64,000 nt of DNA from Eutreptiella sp. 'Long Island Sound 2002' (GCA_964036045.1 OZ038381.1:136616306-136680305), one strand, 5' to 3'. Positions 32,475 to 43,447 are shown, counted from the first letter of the stretch. Numbers and translations: made by a program. Notes: generated by a model from the letters alone, not told the origin.

Positions 32475-33660
32475 TCAGCCGGTGGTCCGGGTGCTGCTGC
32501 TCACAGTGGCGGTGCATGTTGTGCCGCCATTGTCAGCCGCACCCATGGACGGGGCATTCAACAGGCATTGCGTGCACACCCTGCTTGTGTGCTTCCCGCA
32601 TGTTGAAGTTACAACAAATTCCGTTTGTGCGAGAAAAGGGCTGCGCCTGTGCCCCCCCCCCCCACCCTTTACGCGACGCATACCGAGGACGCAGCCGGTT
32701 TCCCTGCAACAACCACAACAAGGGGGGAGGAGTGTTGCCGAGTGCGAATGGAACGCAATGTGAATCCGCATCTTCCCCAGGGGTACTATCTTCCCACAAC
32801 CTAGCACGTGGCACACAACCTCCCCATCCCGCCTACGAACCTTTGCAAGCAGCAGCGTAACCCCCTCGTAGGCAACGGCCTACCTAGGCAGCAGTGGTGC
32901 TGCTTGTGTTTTGGGGGTTAGCTGCTGCGCACAGCTATCCAAGAACCCTGCTTGCAAAACCCGAACCCCTTTTTCAAGGTGAGGGTTCACCCACTCACAG
33001 GCAGTATATTCCACCTGCATTAGTTTTCCCACTGCCCCTTCCCATTCCAACATCCCGTCCCCCTCCTTGCACGAAAACCTCTGCGGCATCCCTATCACGA
33101 GCACCGCGCCCGTTGAAAGCTCTTGATGGGAAGGGTCAGTGACACTCCAACCCCCAATCACTGCATAGGAAAAAGTGAGCAAAAAGGGTGCACTTTATGG
33201 TGGTTGCCCTGGCAGGTTCAAAATTGCCACAAACGGGCAACCCTTCCACAACTAAGCCAGCCCCATTGTGGGCTCCGGGACCCCCCTGACAGCCGGTATG
33301 CCGACAGTCCTGCCAAGGCGGTCAGCCGACCGCCAGACATGCTTCCCGTTGATGCGCACATTTTCTGCACTCATAATATGCATGTCACGCCCATGATACA
33401 CAATTCGCCCTCCTTGAGCTTCCCAAAATAGCTCAGCGTGTATCCACATCGTACTTCGTTTCCCCACCCCCACAATCCCCTGGAGTCATCCATACATGAT
33501 CGGGGTCAACATGCAAAAGGCTCCCCCGGAACGGTTCGAAAAAGTTACACTCCTTAGGGTCAAGGTACGCTGCACCGGGCCACCACAGACGGACAACGGC
33601 CAAAGCCTTGTCAGTAGCACTCTGGCACACCGAGGGCAGGTCTACCCGGCTGATGTCCAC
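32475..33660 (-). pseudogene. Upstream part of the copy A gene, with zinc-finger-like patches
   Basis: From the element boundary at 33660 the minus strand reads SVCQSATDKALAVVRLWWPG, AAYLDPKECNFFEPFRGSLL, FWEAQGGRIVYHGRDMHIMS and VRINGKHVWRSADRLGRTVG. After a likely intron acceptor TTCCTATGCAG (33164 region) it reads VTDPSHQELSTGAVLVIGMP and GKLMQVEYTACEWVNPHLEK. Further down come CHVLGCGKIVPLGKMRIHIAFH (C-x4-C…H-x4-H) and ECPVHGCG, a TGA, then RHNMHRHCEQQHPDHRL, both resembling C2H2 fingers. Frame breaks are present. This could be the N-terminus of a transposase with DNA-binding fingers. Confidence 0.4.
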
Positions 33661-33795
33661 CCTAGGTACACGCTAGAACACCCAATCTTGTTCTAGCCTC
33701 GAACATCTAGACTAGATGTTCTAGCCTAGAATGGTTCTAGCCTAGAACACAAATTGTTCTGGCCTCGAGTGGTAGAATAGGTAGAACATAAAAAA
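33660..33795 (+). repeat. Element terminus with GTTCTAG hairpins
   Basis: CCCTAGGTACACGCTAGAAC, ACCCAATCTTGTTCTAGCC, CATCTAGACTAGATGTTCTA (palindromic), GCCTAGAATGGTTCTAGCC and TAGAACACAAATTGTTCT. Plus-oriented; the coding sequence to its left reads away from it on the minus strand. Confidence 0.65.
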
Positions 33796-34404
33796 AACAA
33801 ATTATCACGGTGGGTTGGGGGGTGCATGACACACACATTCCTGGCAACCAACACACTTGACGCATGCATACGCATATGCCCCCCAGCATACACACATTTT
33901 TGCAAAAGCATATGCACAACACAACACACAACATACAATGTCAAGGGTGGGGAGGGTGGGTAGGATGCCAAACACAAGCACCGCACAAACACCCCCTCAG
34001 TGTCGAGCCATCAGCTCCCCGCCCCCTTTCCATGTTATGGTATGGGTTGTGGGGCCCCTACTTGTTTTACCTAAGGTTGGGGAGGGTATCCAGTTCCTCT
34101 TTGCACGTGTGCTGGTTTTTATGATTGGGGTGAAGAAATGGGTACACACTGACACCAAGAGGTAGGTGTGTTACTCCTTCCCTCCTCCTTGCCATGTGTG
34201 TCTGTGGTATGGGGTTGCCTAGTGTAAAGGTCCCCACTTCCCACCAGCCCTCCTCCCTTGCTCCCCCCCCCCCCCCCGAAGCTGGGTTATGCACTGTGCT
34301 ATCCGGGTCAGTGGTATGCTTTGTCCCCCCCTCCTCCCAGATTATGGAATCCCCCCCCCCCCCCCGTGTGCACTGGTACCTGGCTTGTTGGTGGGTTGGC
34401 TGTT

Positions 34405-34525
34405 GGTTTTCGGGTTGCTTGGTTGGTTGGTTGGTTGGTTGGTTGGTTGTTGGTTGATTGGTTCTTGCACAGCTGAGTTTGGCCGGTTGGTTGGTTGGTT
34501 GGTTGGTTGGTTGGTTGCTTGTTGG
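34405..34525. repeat. TTGG microsatellite
   Basis: Two runs of GGTTGGTTGGTTGG separated by about 30 bases. The mirror-image CCAACCAA array is in the right palindrome arm. Confidence 0.85.
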
Positions 34526-34677
34526 CTAGTTGTTAGGGTGTGTGTGTGTGTGTGTATTGTCTGGACACATGCGGTGTGGTTTTGTTGCACAGTGTGTCTG
34601 TGTGTAAGCATGCCTGTGCAGCCCTTGCAAGGGTCTTTAGGGGGGTCGTGCACATTTCATTTCAACGTTCTGCCCGA

Positions 34678-34772
34678 GTTCTAGCGAGGTGTTCTAGCGG
34701 CGTTCTACGGAGCGAAGCGGCGCTGCTAGAACGCCGCTAGAACACGTCGCTAGAACGTCGCTAGAGAACGCC
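34678..34772. repeat. Hairpin at palindrome centre
   Basis: TTCTAGCGAGGTGTTCTAGC and GGCGTTCTACGG face CTGCTAGAACGCCGCTAGAAC and GTCGCTAGAACGTCGC, with GAGCGAAGCGGCG in the loop. Same repeat family as the hairpin introns. Confidence 0.75.
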
Positions 34773-35519
34773 AAAATGAAATGTGCACAACCCCCCCCCC
34801 CCTCATAACCTTTGCAATCATTGCACATACATGCTTACACACAGGCACACTGTGCAACAACACCACATAGCACGTGTCCAGGCAACACACACACACATAC
34901 ACCCCACCCAACACCATCTTAAATGCTACAGCGCCTGTGCACACACCCCAGCAACTAGCCAACAAACAACCAACCATGCAAACAACCAACCGACCAACCA
35001 ACCAGCCAAACTCAGCTGTCGAAGAACCCATCCACCAACAACCAACCAACAAACCCAACAACCAACCAAGCAACCCGAAAACCAACAGCCAACCAACCAA
35101 CAAGCCAGGTACCGGTTCACACAAGGGGGGGGGGGGTTGCAGAATCTGGGAGGAGGTGGGACAAACCATACCACTGACCATCACAACACAGCTCCTGACG
35201 CTACAGCAGTACACTAGGCAACCCCATACCATAGACACACATGGCACGGAGGAGGGAAGGAGTAACGTGTCACTGTGTACCAATTTCTAGGATACCCTCC
35301 CTAACCTTAGGCAAAACAAGCAGGGGCCCCACAACCCAGACCACAACATGGAAAGAGCGGGGGGGGGGCTGATAGCTCGACACTCAGGGGGTGTTTGTGC
35401 GGTGCTTGTGTTCGACCCGTTGGCCCAGCCTCCCCCCCGTGACATCTTGTGCTGTGTGTTGTGTTGTGCATATGCCTGTGCCAAAGTGTGTGTGGGGGGG
35501 GGCAGTGTATTGTCCGTAG

Positions 35520-36913
35520 GAAATACGGAGTTGCCCCACTTGCACGGAGTAGGCAAGACAGGGCGTGGAGAGCCCAGTACAAGAAGGAGTACCTTACTGC
35601 CGCAGCGGAAACGGCAGGGAAGGTGACCAAAGATGGTCAGCCCGTCCATTTTGCTGTCACAACAGCAAGGGACCGAACACCGCAAAAGAGCACACCATAT
35701 GCGTATTATTACGTTGCTGGAACCATGACCACGACCTGGGATCCCACGGGAGGCAAAGGCAACACCAAAGGCAAAAAAGACGGCAGGACAGCAGCTTGCA
35801 GAGGAGTGGTTGCAAGGCGGGATTTTCATACCCGAGTGGGGTGCAGACTCCGATGATTCCTCTCTAGCCGGACACCGCGCCGAGTTCTCAGAGATTGAAG
35901 TCGCCGAGCTTACGGATGTTGAAAGGGACGCCTACAAAGAAGCCGGCCCGCCACCACCGAATGGGACCGGTGTCCCCAGGAATGTCCCCAAGAAATGCGG
36001 AATTGCCCCACTTGGACGGAGTAGGCAAGACAGGGCGTGGAGAGCCCTGTACAAGTAGGAGTACCATGCTGCCGCAGCACAAACGGTAGGGGAGGTGACC
36101 AAAGAAGGTCAGCCCGTCCATTTTGCTGTCACAACAGCAAGGGACCGAACACTGCAAAAGAGCACAACATATGCGTATTATTACGTTGCTGGAACCATGA
36201 CCACGACCTGGGATCCCAGCGACTTTATACCAGTACAGGAATGGCTGCGGGGATAGGAGAGTGCACCAGAGGCACAGGCAGGGGCAAAGCAAGCGGAGAA
36301 GGGACATGCTGCGGACCGGCCGCAAGTAGAAGAACAGCAACCAGAGAAGGGACATGCCGCGGATCAGCCATCGGGAGAGAAGGCAACGCCAGGATCCGGA
36401 ATGTCGACGCAAAAGCTTTGGAGCACACCCGGACCCCCTCTAGGGCCGCGGAGCGACGAACCCGCCATGAAGAAGGCGCCCCGCTCATCTGTGGGCCAAG
36501 CACTCGTGTCGCACTCGGACACGGACACTCCAGTGGAGTTGGAGGAGTCGGACGAGTCGGAGGAGCCGGACGAGGGGATCGGCGGAATTGCCAGCCGAGT
36601 ACGAGGATCCAGGCCACTCTATTAGCAAGACAGATTACGAACACAGAAAGAGAAAGAGAAGGCGCGAAGACAGTGGGAAGCAAGAAAGGCAGAGGACAAG
36701 AAGCTCTTTGAAGGCCCGAGGCGGCAGTACAAGAGGACGACAGCGGACGTAGATGAAATGCAGTGGATGACGAGGAACTCGGAATCGGCATGGCAGCGGG
36801 CGGTGACGCTTGCCACATGGTGGCTCGACCGGCTCGCCGGCGTGCGCGCCCCCTCTAGCGCGCAGAGGAGAGCAGGGGCAAACTTCCAACAATGCAAGCA
36901 AAAAAGCCAGTAA
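35520..36913 (+). pseudogene. Two-repeat protein gene with three in-frame TAG codons
   Basis: The plus strand encodes a block twice. At 35520-35745: YGVAPLARSRQDRAWRAQYK, GQPVHFAVTTARDR, TPYAYYYVAGTMTTTWDP. At 35995-36218: CGIAPLGRSRQDRAWRALYK, GQPVHFAVTTARDR, TTYAYYYVAGTMTTTWDP. The linker GGIFIPEWGADSDDSSLAGH joins them after a frame change near 35810. From 35810 to the TAA at about 36911 one frame is broken only by TAG at 36056, about 36257 and 36623. Its later part is acidic (TDTPVELEESDESEEPDEG) then basic/helical (QKEKEKARRQWEARKAEDKK). No family is recognised. The first part is shared with copy A of the duplication. Confidence 0.45.
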
Positions 36914-39236
36914 ACCCGCCCCAAGCGTCCATCTGGTCCCTCACAATTCTCCAAGTGCCCGTCCCCAATGGTCCCAATTCATTTTGCAGTGGCTGCTGCA
37001 CCCCCTGGGGTACACATAATGCCCTCACTTAAATGTGAACCCCCCGTGGGCAAAGCAAAACACGTCAAATGCCATTAGTCAGCAGTGCAGGGGTTTTCAC
37101 CCTACCAACCGGATGTAGTGCACACAAAAAAAGGCAATACACCCCCCAAAGCGTCCAATTTGTCCCTCACAGTTCTCCGAGTGCCCATCCCCTATGATCC
37201 CAATTCATTTGGCAGTGGCTGCTGCACCCCCCGGGGTACACATAATGCCCTCACTTAAATGTGAACTCCCCGTGGGCAAAGCAAAACACGTCAAATGCCA
37301 TCAGCCAGCAGTGCAGGGGTTTTCACTCTACCAATTGAATGCAGCGTAAGCAAAAAAAGGCAATACACCCCCCAAAGCGTCCAATTTGTCCCTCACAGTT
37401 CTCCGAGTGCCCGTCCCCTATGATCCCAATTCCTTTTGCAGTGGCTGCGGCGCCCCTTGGGGTACACATAATGCCCTCACTTAAATGTGGAGTCCCTGTT
37501 GGGAGAGCACAACACGTCAGATGCCATCAGCCAGCAGTGCAGGGGTTTTCACTCTACCAACTGGATGCAGCCGAGCAAAAAAAGGCAATAACCCCCCCAA
37601 AGCGTCCAACTTGTCCCTCACAGTTCTCCGAGTGCCCGTCCCAAATGGTCGGCTGCGGCGCCCCGTGGGCTACACATAATGGCGTCATATATCCATGAAT
37701 TACTTGTTGGCCGGGCACCTTACGTCAAATGCCATCAATCAGCAGTGCACGGGCCTTCAGTTCTGCCCGACTGGCTGGTGGGGTTGAAAAACACGGTAAA
37801 GATCCGCTTCCTCAGGTGTTGCCGAAGAGCTAGAAATTAGAACGTCTCGTTGAAGTCCGGGGTCGCTGCTGGGGGGCTTGCGCAGGGAGCAATGACCCCA
37901 ATTGGGGCCGCTGCGGCGGGGGGGGCGGACTGAGAGATTCGTGGCAGCAACGAACCAAACTGCGGCCGAGTGAGGGTGCAAGGAGGTTGGGCCGGGGCAC
38001 GGCCACTTTGGGGTGGGAGCCAGTGGGAGCACTGAGGAACGGCGGTGCCAGCTATACTGCGTCAGTGCCACCTGATCACTGGCCAGAGGGGACGGTGGTC
38101 AACGAGGCAGAGGTCGTGGGGGCTGCTTGGGGATACGGGGGTGTTGGGGGTAGGAGAGAGGACTTCAAGCACCACTACTGCATGCTCCTCGTCCCTGCTG
38201 ACGAAATGCGAACGGCTAATTCGCAATCCCTCCTGCCACACCCGCAAGGGTTTTTTCTTGGGCTGCTGAACCGCAAACCGATACCTCGCTCGGCGGTTCA
38301 GCACCCCGTCGACAAAATATTGAACCCCTCCCCCGTGATTGTCCCGGATGAGCTGCAGTGTTTTGGCACTGTAGGGCCCGTGAACATCGGGTTTGGAGGG
38401 GGTGGGGGGGGCTTTGGGTACGTACTTGGGCGGTTTTGGGGGGGATGGCGGTGGCACGGCAGTGGACATCAGGGCCTCCTCCAAGGCTTCCAGGGCCACG
38501 TGGTATGGACTTGAGGAAACGTGGGGTCTGGGCGGAGGACTTGCTGTCGTCGGAGGGGTTCACGGCAGCGAGGGGGGTTGGTCTCCAAACCACAGGAGCT
38601 CCGGCAGATCCCCCCAGCCCCATTCGTCGTCCCGGAAGGAAGGACTGGAGGGGACTGAAGAGGCCAGACTAAGTGGGCTGGACGACATGGCGAGCTGAAA
38701 AGACAGGGTCACGGGTGCCAGACGCCTACTCGGCAGGCTGGCGGCGTGGGGGTGGGGGAACACCGGTGGGTGGGGAGCGACCCCGACTACTAGTACTAGA
38801 CATTGAGATAGTAGACCAAGCCGGCGACGTTCCCCTTTGGTTGGCGGAGGCTTGGAAAATATTCTGCCCCCCCCCCCCCTGCTCCCCCTGATGGCGCAGC
38901 ACACGACTGGGACGCCTTTAGGCTAGTTCGTTCGCTACCTCTGAGGCAGGCCCATCGGACGAACCCCTCAGAGGAACTGGATTCTGAGGAGGACGAGGAG
39001 TCACCCGGCACAAAGTCCTCATCCCGTGCCTATGCCCGCCCCAGGTCCCTTCGACCTTGGTCAGATCCCCTCTGAAGGGCTGCCGAGGTCTCAGAATTGT
39101 CCTCCTCCTCAACCCGCCGCTTGGGCGGTGTAGGGACGGTCCCCCCCTCCTCCCCTCTGTCCTGTGTGTTAGCCTGCAGGGCATCGTAGAGCGCAGTGCG
39201 CATTTGTTTGCGCTTCTACTTCCTATCCGGCTGCGT
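35768..39236. repeat. Segmental duplication, copy B
   Basis: Partner of 29559-32390. Shared start AAAGGCAAAAAAGACGGCA; shared end near CTATCCGGCTGCGTCC. B keeps the coding insert at about 35925-36900 and has four 226 bp units. Confidence 0.8.
36915..37745. repeat. 226 bp tandem repeat, 4 units
   Basis: GTCCCTCACARTTCTCC recurs at 36935, 37162, 37389 and 37613, spacing 224-227 bases. Same unit as 30206-30790. Confidence 0.85.
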
Positions 39237-39300
39237 CCCGGGATGTTCTGGTATAGGCCGCCTTCAGGGGCACCGCACTGAAGAAATCTAAAAAGAAGTA
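38062..39300 (-). pseudogene. Duplicated minus-strand gene, copy B (better preserved)
   Basis: One minus-strand frame runs 38499-38062 without a stop: LEALEEALMSTAVPPPSPPK, KPDVHGPYSAKTLQLIRDNH, GGGVQYFVDGVLNRRARYRF, KPLRVWQEGLRISRSHFVSR and VVVLEVLSPTPNTPVSPSS. Upstream in the gene, the acidic N-terminal frame contains TAG at 39218-39216 (CAG in copy A) and at 39032-39030 (TAG in both), and CAG at 39176-39174 (TAG in copy A). MSSSPLSLASSVPSSPSFRD lies at 38690-38630. Exon joins are not resolved. The function is unknown. Confidence 0.45.
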
Positions 39301-40676
39301 GGCACGGGTACTCCGAATGTTTTCTTTTGTATATTTTCTTACCGCTATAGCGGTTCTGTATCAGTCGACGTTGCTTGAGTTGCACTACGCCAGCAACCAC
39401 ACTCTTTGTTCCCTCGCCTTCTAATGTCTGAAACTCCGTGTTGGAGTTCGTTTCTTGCAAGCATGGTGCATGCATGCCAACATTTTACACTTGGTGCAGT
39501 AGATTAGCGGCTGCCAAAAATTGTGTCGCACTACATGTTGTCCGTGTGTATCGGACCCGCCACAGTGCATTTATTGGTGCATGCCACCCGTGGGATACTT
39601 TTCAACGCCATGTATCGGGCGTCCAAAGACAGGTTCTGAGACCGGTTTTTGCCGATTCAAAATTTTCTCAGCGCATTTGCGCTGAGATTTTACCAAACAG
39701 CAGTTTTTGGGTATCATATTGGCCGTTTGCGATTTTTTCGGCGCAAATGCGCTGAGATTTTTCATTTGTGCGATTGTTGGGATAACATTACATCTGTCTG
39801 ACAGTTAGTATCCGAAATCCTGACCACGAAAGGTACTGCTTGATTGATCATTGATTTCAGATCATTGCTTCGTGTTCCGTGTCTCCTTTGCATTCAGCCT
39901 GTCCCTGCTACACATCCTTTGCATTGTTATTTCCCTACTCTCCTATGTGACTGCTATTTTCGACAAACAGCTTTTGTAGACTGCCTTCAGTTTTAATAGC
40001 AAAAAACAAATCGAACTGATGCACCTCATCAAAAATAGCAAAAATAATGCATGATTTCTCAGGTACGTACACTCTGTCCTCGGGCTCAGAGGGGTGTCGT
40101 TTTGGCCAATATTGGTACCTGTTTTTCAAGTTTGATAGCGTTCCAAGTTGGCACTTCAAAAAACAATGTTCGTTTTGTAGTTCGGGGATGTAGCTTCGCC
40201 GTCTGCGCAAGAAGCTTTTTGGCATGCAACATAAATACACCACGGTGGGCGGTCTCAGCAACCTAAGTAGGTGGGGTCCCAGGCATCCAAATCAAGGGCA
40301 AGTTCCACCTGGGCAAGTTTCTTGGCAGGTCCCAAGCATCCACACCCAAGTGGGGTGCTAGGCTCCATGACACCCAGATTGGATTCTCATGGTAACTAGA
40401 TCTAGGTGTGTTTCCCCAGCACTGAGATCTAGGCGTAGATTCCTGGCAGCCACATCTAGCAGGGGTCCCTGACACCCAGACCGAGGTAGGGTTCGTTGGG
40501 ACCCCAACTGAAGTCCTCGACTGGATGTGCTTCAGGTCCACACCCTTACCTGAAACCAAAAACTGGACACTATCCTGAACCCATGTCTAAGCTTTGGTTG
40601 ATATGGCAGGCACAGGGGCAGTGGAATTTACCGCAGACACGTAGCACCGCCTTTGAATCTGCGCCATATATGTTAG
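39240..40676. other. Intergenic or intronic DNA with small palindromes
   Basis: No gene is recognised. TCTCAGCGCATTTGCGCTGAGA at 39667-39688 is a near-perfect palindrome. A related CGGCGCAAATGCGCTGAG lies at 39739-39756, within two roughly 70-base repeats that also share GAGATTTT. At 40262-40545 there are degenerate repeats of CCCAGGCATCCA / GACACCCAGA type. I looked for the upstream helicase exons (P-loop GETGSGKT, QPRRVAA, KYMTDGML) and did not find them. Confidence 0.4.
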
Positions 40677-40767
40677 GAGAGTATGTCGCATCCGAACTTT
40701 GATCAATATGACTGCATTTTCTTGGATGAAGTACATGAGCGGACTTTGGCAACAGACATTCTGCTCG
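40677..40767 (+). CDS. DEAH-box RNA helicase (DHX15/Prp43-like), exon with motif II
   Basis: After an acceptor ATATATGTTAG the exon reads ESMSHPNFDQYDCIFLDEVH then ERTLATDILL plus one base, ending before GTATTGCG. This is the Walker B segment of the first RecA-like domain. Motif II is D-E-V-H rather than the usual D-E-A-H of Prp43/DHX15, and the E-R-T-L-A-T-D-I-L that follows is diagnostic of the family. Such enzymes are ATP-dependent RNA helicases that dismantle spliceosomes and act in ribosome assembly. The exon is 91 bases, phase 0 to phase 1. The preceding exon, which should end in …MTDGMLLR, is not visible, so the gene is partial here. Confidence 0.85.
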
Positions 40768-41879
40768 GTATTGCGTTGCATGCACAATGCTTCTGCAGGG
40801 ACATGCATGGGTTGCAATGCTACACAGGGCTACTCCATATTTGCCCCTGCTCATTCAGCCCCCCCCCCCCCCCCCATGTCACTGGGCAATTTTTATTTCT
40901 GGTGCCCTCACCTGAGCCATACCTTTTCTCCGGCACCATTGGTTCAGGTCGTTTTTGGTCAAAACGTCTCCAACACTGTTGATGCCAGTCAAAACTGAAC
41001 ACATTCCCCTGTGTGCAAACAGCAGACTGCATGGCGAGCCTGCTCCAGGGTATGTTCCCTTCCCCTCCCTGTGGTATTTGGGAAGGGCATGGGGAAGAAA
41101 TCAATTGCACCAAGGAGGAAGCAGGAAACAGACCGCATTTCGCACCACCAGGACCCCTGATATTTGTACTTCAAACGCGAGGGGCTCGCCAGGTCCAGGT
41201 CCGAAAGGCTGCCACTCCCCTCCCGCAGGAATTTGACACAGGTATTTCTGGAAACATTTGCTGAAAGTTGGATGCCAAAGGCGCCAGAGGATTTTTTTTT
41301 TGCTACAGAATGTGCTGAGTTTTTTTTCCACCCTGCTTGTGTATACGTACTCAAAACGCTCACTTGATCTGGAGTACTATGCAATGCATGAAACACATCA
41401 AACAAAATTGACCCCCCCTGCGCCATCATCCTCCTAACCTGCCTGAGGCGGGACCTCTCACCACTGAATGGCCAACATAGGAATTATGGAAATTGTTGTA
41501 AATCACCTCAAAGAGGTTGTTACCTCAAAGAGGTTGTTAGATCAAGTGCAGGCACGAGAGGTGCACATGGGCCCTTTTGCGGGGTATTCGTATAGGATAC
41601 CCCTAGGGGTTCAATGTTAAATGGTTCTTTGTGTAAAAGCATCATTTTATGAGACCAAAACATCCCCTGAAAATTTTTTGAAAATTGGCCCAGCCAACCA
41701 ACCCCCCAACCGACACCCACATTTTTTTGAGGGGGGATGAGGTTCAAAAAACCTTATTTTTGCTCAAAATCACAAACTCTTTGGGATTTTTTGATTAATT
41801 TGGACCCTCGTTGTATGGGCCGCAGGCGCTTTGAATACTTGTGCTGTTTTCGGTGGCATTTGGAGAGTTTTGAAAGTTG

Positions 41880-42610
41880 CATCTTTTCCAAAAGTCTTCT
41901 GTAGGCTCTGGGATGGGTGTCGGTTGTCATTTGGTGCCAATATGGGTACTCTAGCACCCACCCAGTTGGTGGCAGCTAGACCCATGTGGGGGGGCCACGG
42001 CCACCCCAAAACCCCTGAAAGTGCTGTTTTGTGCTGTTCAGTGGCACCTGAAAATTTCGAAACCCTTTTCGATGGTTTGGGTCATCATTTGGTGACAATA
42101 TGGGTTCTCTGGCACCCATCAGGACCCCTGTAGTGGCCGCCAAGCCCATGTGGCCAGGGCCATGCCCAGCCCCCCGAACCCCTGAAATTGCTGCTTGAGG
42201 CGCTTCAAAATTTGCAACAAAAATTTTTTCAAAATTTTTTCCCGAACAAAAAATCTGTTTCCAACAAAAATGTTTTATAGATAAGAACATATTTCCTATC
42301 AAAGTTTTTCAGTAACAAATAATTTTTTCCAACAAAAGCAACAAAAAGAATTTTCCAATGAATTTTTTTCCCGCAAAAGCCTTTTTCCCTGAGAAAATTT
42401 TTTCCACCAAAAGTCTTTTTGGATGAAAAAAGTTTTGCATCCGAAACATTTTCCCAACTGTTGTTTCCGGCTGTTCAGTGACATTTGAAAATGTTCGAAG
42501 ATTTGACAGTTTTCAAAGCCCTCCTGTGGGCTAGGGAATAGGAGTGGGTCATCATTTCATGACAATACAGGTACTCTAGCATGGGGGCCTGCGTACTGGC
42601 CGCTAGGTGC
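41880..42610. repeat. Three diverged units of about 150-400 bp
   Basis: Units share GTCATTTGGTGCCAATATGG, GTACTCTAGCACCCA, CCCCTGAAAGTGCTG and GTTCAGTGGCACCTGAAAAT. They are seen at about 41900, 42080 and 42545, with an A/T-rich stretch (42210-42450) of TTTTTCC / AACAAAA words between. Confidence 0.5.
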
Positions 42611-43447
42611 TTTGCTTGCCAGGAATTTTGTCACTTGCAGTGGTTCCTTGTAACCAAAGTTGATTCATGCACATGTGGCAGCAATGGTCTTATATGTGCA
42701 GTATATTTGGTAGAAACTGTTTTTGCATCCAAAGACCAAGCGTGCATGAGACCATTCCAAATATGGGAGGAATGTCTTGTGGGACGCAAGGGGTAGAGTG
42801 TCCCTTTTTGAGGTGCCTCGCTCAAGGCAATAGAATTGTTTCTTGAACGTTTTCTTGCATGCTAAGCATGCACGACCCCCCCCTCCCTCAGCCGGACCCC
42901 CTTGCAACCCCCCTTCCTCTTGAAAGCGTCACGCATGTGGGAAGGGTCGGCGCATACAACATTTCCCGCGAGCCCCCAGTGATTTCAAAATTATGCCGTC
43001 ACACACCGATCATTTTTTGAGTTGCATGTCATGCAAAAGCAACATCTTCGCTAAATCAAGCCGCTTTGCCGCCCTCAAACCACTGCAGCCCTCAACCACT
43101 GCTTTTCAGCAGCAAACCTTCCCCTCTGATGTTTTTCAAGCCAATGTGCCAGCTGGTAAGTTTGTGGACATCTACAATCTGTACCAGTTGGTGCCTTGGC
43201 AGGGGGATTTCTCTTGTACACATAATCTGTACCACTGAGTGCATTGTCAAACGTATCCCCTGTCAATGCACCGCTCACCAACCCCCCTTTTCGATGTATT
43301 CAGACATACATTCTGTTTGCATCTCGGACTAGTTGTGTGCACAAACTGTACCACTTGTTTGATTTGAAACCACCATTCACCAACCCCTTGTTTCCAATGC
43401 AAGTTTTATTGCGCACACCTTGTTGTAGTTCTTGTTTTTGGCACTGT

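Larger units (their letters stand above)
33885..35495. repeat. Long imperfect palindrome (arms about 0.7-0.8 kb)
   Basis: The left arm (33885-34680) and right arm (34790-35495) are reverse complements with moderate divergence. CTTGTTTTACCTAAGGTTGG (34057) pairs with CTAACCTTAGGCAAAACAAG near 35302. CCCTCAGTGTCGAGCCATCA pairs with TGATAGCTCGACACTCAGGG. TTGGTTGG runs at 34410-34520 pair with CCAACCAA runs at 34960-35110. The spacer is the hairpin at 34678-34772. Reading frames over the arms are repeat-derived. Confidence 0.8.

Noticed and set aside
40050-40120. Possible upstream helicase exon (TLCPRAQRGVVLANIG) after TTTCTCAG
   Set aside because: It only faintly resembles the C-T-Q-P-R-R-V-A-A block, lacks key residues, and no donor or in-phase join to the 40677 exon is evident.
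39935-40261. Minus-strand frame with IFAIFDEVHQFD
   Set aside because: The DEVH string looks like helicase motif II, but the strand is opposite and there is no other helicase block; chance similarity.
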